From positions 1 to 53,791 of the forward strand of contig JABJKG010000003.1 of the NCBI GenBank assembly GCA_018660415.1: a stretch of 53,791 bases of DNA, written 5' to 3'. A program made the position numbers and the translations under genes. This stretch comes from a bacterium (lineage in GTDB: Bacteria > Babelota > Babeliae > Babelales > UBA12409). The notes beneath the pieces are model-generated. The model saw only the letters and a program-made list of their open reading frames with translations. It had not been told where the DNA came from and did no database searches. Shown one piece after another: positions 51,455 through 53,791 of the stretch (the first letter of the stretch is position 1; the number at the start of each line of letters is the position of its first letter).

Positions 51455-52069
51455 TTATTTTTTTGGAGCTGGTTTCCCTTTAAGGGTGTGATACGCCTTA
51501 TCCCACTCACCAATTACTTCTTTAGTAATATCAAGGTGTGATCCAGGTTTTACATGAAGAACGGCTTCACGTTGGTGAACAACGTCAACACCTTTTTTGT
51601 CAGCAACCTTTTGCACAGCATCCAAGAAACGCTTCTGAGATTTTTCTACCAATGCTTGAGCATCAGTTTGTAATCCACGTTCTGCTTTTTTACCTGTAAG
51701 CTCACGTTCTTGTTGTTTTGCTTGAATTTGATCTTGGAGCTCAGCAACCTTAGTCGTCAATTTAGCTTGTGCCGCACTTTGAGCTTGAGCAACTAATGCC
51801 TTTAATTCGTTATCAATCTTAATAACTTGGCCTTCATACTTCTCTCTTAAAGCCATAATCTCTTTTTGTAGGTCTTGAGATTCAGCAGATCCAGCAACAT
51901 CGGTGGCGCTAACAACAGCAGTTACCGCTGTCTTTTTCTTTAATTTTGCAACTTCACTTTTCAATGATGCAACTTCTTTTTCTAATGAAACAGCAGGAGA
52001 AGCATCCTTAGCAAGTGAAACTGTAGCCATGGTTGCGGTTAATAGAGAAAGACACAAAAATTTCTTCAT
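51455..52069 (-). CDS. Skp/OmpH-like periplasmic coiled-coil protein
   Basis: Skp/OmpH chaperones hold unfolded outer-membrane proteins in the periplasm. The 204-residue protein has a signal peptide (KKFLCLSLLTATMATVSLA) and long charged helices (LEKEVASLKSEVAKLKKK, then LQDQIQAKQQERELTGKKAERG). A C-terminal segment, QKVADKKGVDVVHQREAVLHV, matches the OmpH pattern of a short strand after the helices. It ends in a Lys/Pro-rich tail. The match is by overall architecture, so confidence in Skp function is moderate. Confidence 0.72.
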   Translation of the reverse strand: MKKFLCLSLLTATMATVSLAKDASPAVSLEKEVASLKSEVAKLKKKTAVTAVVSATDVAGSAESQDLQKEIMALREKYEGQVIKIDNELKALVAQAQSAAQAKLTTKVAELQDQIQAKQQERELTGKKAERGLQTDAQALVEKSQKRFLDAVQKVADKKGVDVVHQREAVLHVKPGSHLDITKEVIGEWDKAYHTLKGKPAPKK

Positions 52070-52127
52070 GAAAAAAAACCCTTTTATTAAGAAAAAAATT
52101 ATTGGAAAATTAATCTGTATATTTCAC

Positions 52128-52159
52128 GTAGATCTTAGCATCTACAAAATTTTCGTCAA
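52128..52159 (-). promoter_or_regulatory. Promoter of the skp-like gene with overlapping dyad
   Basis: On the minus strand TTGACG (complement of 52154-52159) is 16 bases from TAAGAT (complement of 52132-52137). A perfect 6-bp inverted repeat, GTAGAT (52128-52133) and ATCTAC (52140-52145), straddles the -10, a position where a repressor could act. Confidence 0.5.
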
Positions 52160-52170
52160 TACAAAAACGC

Positions 52171-52377
52171 CTATTTGGTCCTATATCTAACCACCCACTT
52201 GCGGATTTCTTCAACCACCACAATCGAAGACGATATTATAGCAAGGATTCCCAACCCCGATGCGCTGATTGGAACAGTTTTAAATACACACTCTAAATAC
52301 GAATTTATTTTATATAAAACTAAGCTATCCAAGAGAAAAGCTAGAAATTGACAACCAATGCAGTCAGCACAGCACAT
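52171..52377 (-). CDS. Doubtful small Cys-rich membrane protein
   Basis: From ATG 52377 this gives a 68-residue protein with a cysteine-rich start (MCCADCIGC), then two hydrophobic segments (FLAFLLDSLVLY and ISASGLGILAIISSSIVVV). GGGA is close to the ATG. It overlaps the preceding frame by 37 bases. It could be a small membrane protein or a chance reading frame. Confidence 0.3.
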   Translation of the reverse strand: MCCADCIGCQFLAFLLDSLVLYKINSYLECVFKTVPISASGLGILAIISSSIVVVEEIRKWVVRYRTK

Positions 52378-52616
52378 GTTTCCCAAGTTGATTGCCAAAA
52401 AGTAGTAAATATACCCTGCTCAATGCGATTTTTAGAAACACTTTTGAAAGGCACTACCAGTACGTTGGGTCCTAGGGATACTCGAGAATAAACACCAGGC
52501 AACAGTTGAGCCTGATAAAGCAAGGGCTTGCGAAAAAACTTATTACTAATTAATTCAACTCTCACAAAACCCTTGGTTGCATTTCTGCCTCGAATAGTAC
52601 AAAGATTTCTTCCCAT
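52341..52616 (-). CDS. Small unknown protein coupled to the ankyrin gene
   Basis: The ATG at 52616 overlaps the TAA stop of the ankyrin frame (TAATG), which suggests translational coupling. The 91-residue product has beta-like segments (FVRVELISNKFF and VYSRVSLGPNVLVVPFK) and no signal peptide. No family is recognised. Confidence 0.45.
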   Translation of the reverse strand: MGRNLCTIRGRNATKGFVRVELISNKFFRKPLLYQAQLLPGVYSRVSLGPNVLVVPFKSVSKNRIEQGIFTTFWQSTWETCAVLTALVVNF

Positions 52617-52987
52617 TATTTCCAATTCTGTATGGCTGCCTCGATGAGGGTGACCATGGCTATATTATTTTTTTGTTTTGCTATAGATAACGGTGTCTTT
52701 CCAGCATGGTCTGAAATATCAGGATTAGCTCCGTGAGTTAACAGTTCAGTAACCATTGGGATATTGCCACGTATAGCAGCGCTGTACAACAGTGTTATTC
52801 CATCACTGTTTGGAATATTAGGATTAGCTCCGTGAGTTAACAGTTCAGTAACTGTTTGTGTTTGGCCCATCATAGCGGCTATATACAACGGTGTCATTCC
52901 ATCATTGTTTGGAATATTAGGGTTAGCACCCTTGTCAAACAGTTCAGTAACTGTTTGTGTATGCGTCGCCCCGCATAGCGGCTGCAA
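52616..52987 (-). pseudogene. 3' part of a frameshifted ankyrin-repeat gene
   Basis: This frame encodes three to four ankyrin repeats: HTQTVTELFDKGANPNIPNN, GMTPLYIAAMMGQTQTVTEL, GITLLYSAAIRGNIPMV and GKTPLSIAKQKNNIAMV. It continues the repeat series of the upstream frame (52944 onward) after a 4-base length difference near 52962-52975. It probably has no start of its own. Confidence 0.8.
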
Positions 52988-53400
52988 ACAACGGTGTCAT
53001 TCCATCATTGTCTGGAATATTAGGGTTAGCCTTGTGGGCCAACAGTTCAGTAACTGTTTGCGTGTGACCATGTCTTGCTGCTGCAAACAATGGTGTTTTT
53101 CCATCACTGTCTTGAACATCGGGATCAGCGCCATGCTTTAACAATTCACTGGCTATTTGCGTGTGCCCCCCCCAAGCGGATTCAAGCAACGGTATCCTTC
53201 CATTATTGTTTGAAATATTAGGATCAGCCTTCTTGTTGAGAAGCTCAACGACTGTTTGCGTGTGACCTTCCATAGCGGCTATATACAACGGTGTCATTCC
53301 ATCATTGTTTGGAATATTAGGGTTAGCACCCTTGTCTAACAGTTCACTGACTAGTTGTATGTTGTCTGCCATAGCGGCTACATACAATGGTGAATCTGAT
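52700..53400 (-). repeat. 99-bp tandem DNA repeats (ankyrin units)
   Basis: Near-identical 99-bp units recur here. Examples are the GTGTCATTCCATCATTGTTT segment at about 52890 and 53293 and the CAGTTCAGTAACTGTTTG segment at about 52840, 52940 and 53045. High DNA identity between units favours recombination and assembly errors. Confidence 0.85.
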
Positions 53401-53791
53401 TCAAATTTCAATTCAAGATTAGCGCCTTTGAATTTTAGTAGCTCTACAAGCTTGGTATATCCTTTGTCTTGTGCCATTCGAACTGCTGATTCTCCATTAT
53501 TATTGAGGCGGTTAACACTGGCTTCAGCTTCTACAAGTAACGTGGCTATGTTTGGATAACCATTGGCTATTGCTGCCATTAATGCGGTACTTCCATCATT
53601 GTTGCGCCGATCAAGGTGGGCTTTATGCGCGATCAATGCTTCTACTGCATTGATGTATCCATGTTCTGCAGCCAGTATTAAAGGTGTATTGCCTTGACTA
53701 TCTCGTTGGTATGGCCAAAATGGCGAACCCTGTGCAATGGCTTTTGTCAGTGCATTGGCAGCTTTGATTGAAATTTCGTTACTATTTAAAG
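52944..53791 (-). CDS. Ankyrin-repeat protein, partial (5' end outside the window)
   Basis: This open frame runs off the right edge with no start in view and holds about eight ankyrin repeats of 33 residues, such as GNTPLILAAEHGYINAVEAL, GMTPLYIAAMEGHTQTVVEL, LLKHGADPDVQDSDGKTPLF and AARHGHTQTVTELLAHKA. Ankyrin proteins of intracellular bacteria often act on host proteins. The frame ends abruptly at RGDAYTNSY, in the middle of a repeat, because of a frameshift; the following frame continues the series. The repeats are 99 bp each and strongly similar at DNA level (for example the ACAGTTCAGTAACTGTTTG palindrome-like motif recurs). Confidence 0.88.
   Translation of the reverse strand, partial: LNSNEISIKAANALTKAIAQGSPFWPYQRDSQGNTPLILAAEHGYINAVEALIAHKAHLDRRNNDGSTALMAAIANGYPNIATLLVEAEASVNRLNNNGESAVRMAQDKGYTKLVELLKFKGANLELKFESDSPLYVAAMADNIQLVSELLDKGANPNIPNNDGMTPLYIAAMEGHTQTVVELLNKKADPNISNNNGRIPLLESAWGGHTQIASELLKHGADPDVQDSDGKTPLFAAARHGHTQTVTELLAHKANPNIPDNDGMTPLFAAAMRGDAYTNSY

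Noticed and set aside
1-53791. Mobile elements, prophage, integrase, replication origin
   Set aside because: No transposase or integrase frame, terminal inverted repeats, target duplications, DnaA or DnaA-box cluster was seen. The tail-fibre-like fragment at 20694-21849 has no phage neighbours.

Overview
This window looks like part of the chromosome of an AT-rich Gram-negative bacterium that lives in close association with a eukaryotic host. It encodes outer-membrane machinery (MCE/Mla lipid transport, BamD-like and TamB-like assembly factors, a Pal lipoprotein, a Skp/OmpH-like chaperone), peptidoglycan genes (MurJ, D-Ala-D-Ala ligase, Pal), a type II secretion apparatus, an ankyrin-repeat protein and an unusually large set of small signal-peptide-bearing proteins of unknown function. 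This mix and the gene texture fit candidate phylum Dependentiae (TM6; Babela-like amoeba symbionts). That assignment is inference, because no phylogenetic marker was compared. No insertion sequence, prophage, integrase, CRISPR array or replication origin was seen.

Layout. 1-534: two tandem tiny secreted paralogs. 578-7026 (minus): a type II secretion operon in the order gspF-G-H-I-J-K followed by an mlaD with a beta-rich C-terminal extension. 7071-8803: secreted proteins of unknown function. 8809-11078 (minus): lolD-like ATPase and murJ. 11218-14015: a double-length D-Ala-D-Ala ligase and an FKBP lipoprotein. 14071-16498 (minus): ruvA, an AGCS Na+/amino-acid symporter and a secreted protein coupled to it. 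16617-19149: tRNA-Gly, a Jag-like protein and mnmE. 19153-22584 (minus): two exported GNAT acetyltransferases, a gene broken at a seven-base homopolymer, and pal. 22736-32469 (mostly plus): RNase E/G, gatB, a signal-peptide-bearing MutS-like ATPase, tpiA-secG, mlaE-mlaF and hisS. 32474-36405 (minus): secreted proteins around cdsA and a BamD-like lipoprotein. 36596-42442: gspE, a second pseudopilin, a TamB-like protein and a secreted protein. 42439-49371: rluD, mgtE, tRNA-Lys and tRNA-Glu, an exported LOG-family protein, a CPBP protease and several small proteins. 49373-53791 (minus): mutL, a skp-like gene, two doubtful small ORFs and an ankyrin gene that is frameshifted and runs off the right edge.

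How it fits together. MlaD, MlaE and MlaF, encoded at two sites, would form an inner-membrane lipid-transport complex. GspE, GspF and five or six pseudopilins form the inner-membrane and pseudopilus parts of a type II secretion system, which moves Sec-exported folded proteins across the outer membrane. Four proteins that belong to families normally found in the cytosol carry apparent Sec signal peptides here: two GNATs, a LOG phosphoribohydrolase-like protein and a MutS-like ATPase. The most interesting reading of the window is a Sec-to-T2SS route delivering cofactor-dependent enzymes to a host. The other standout is the tandem ligase, whose two halves carry complementary active-site changes, including a Tyr-to-Phe change known to favour depsipeptide (D-Ala-D-lactate) synthesis in this family.
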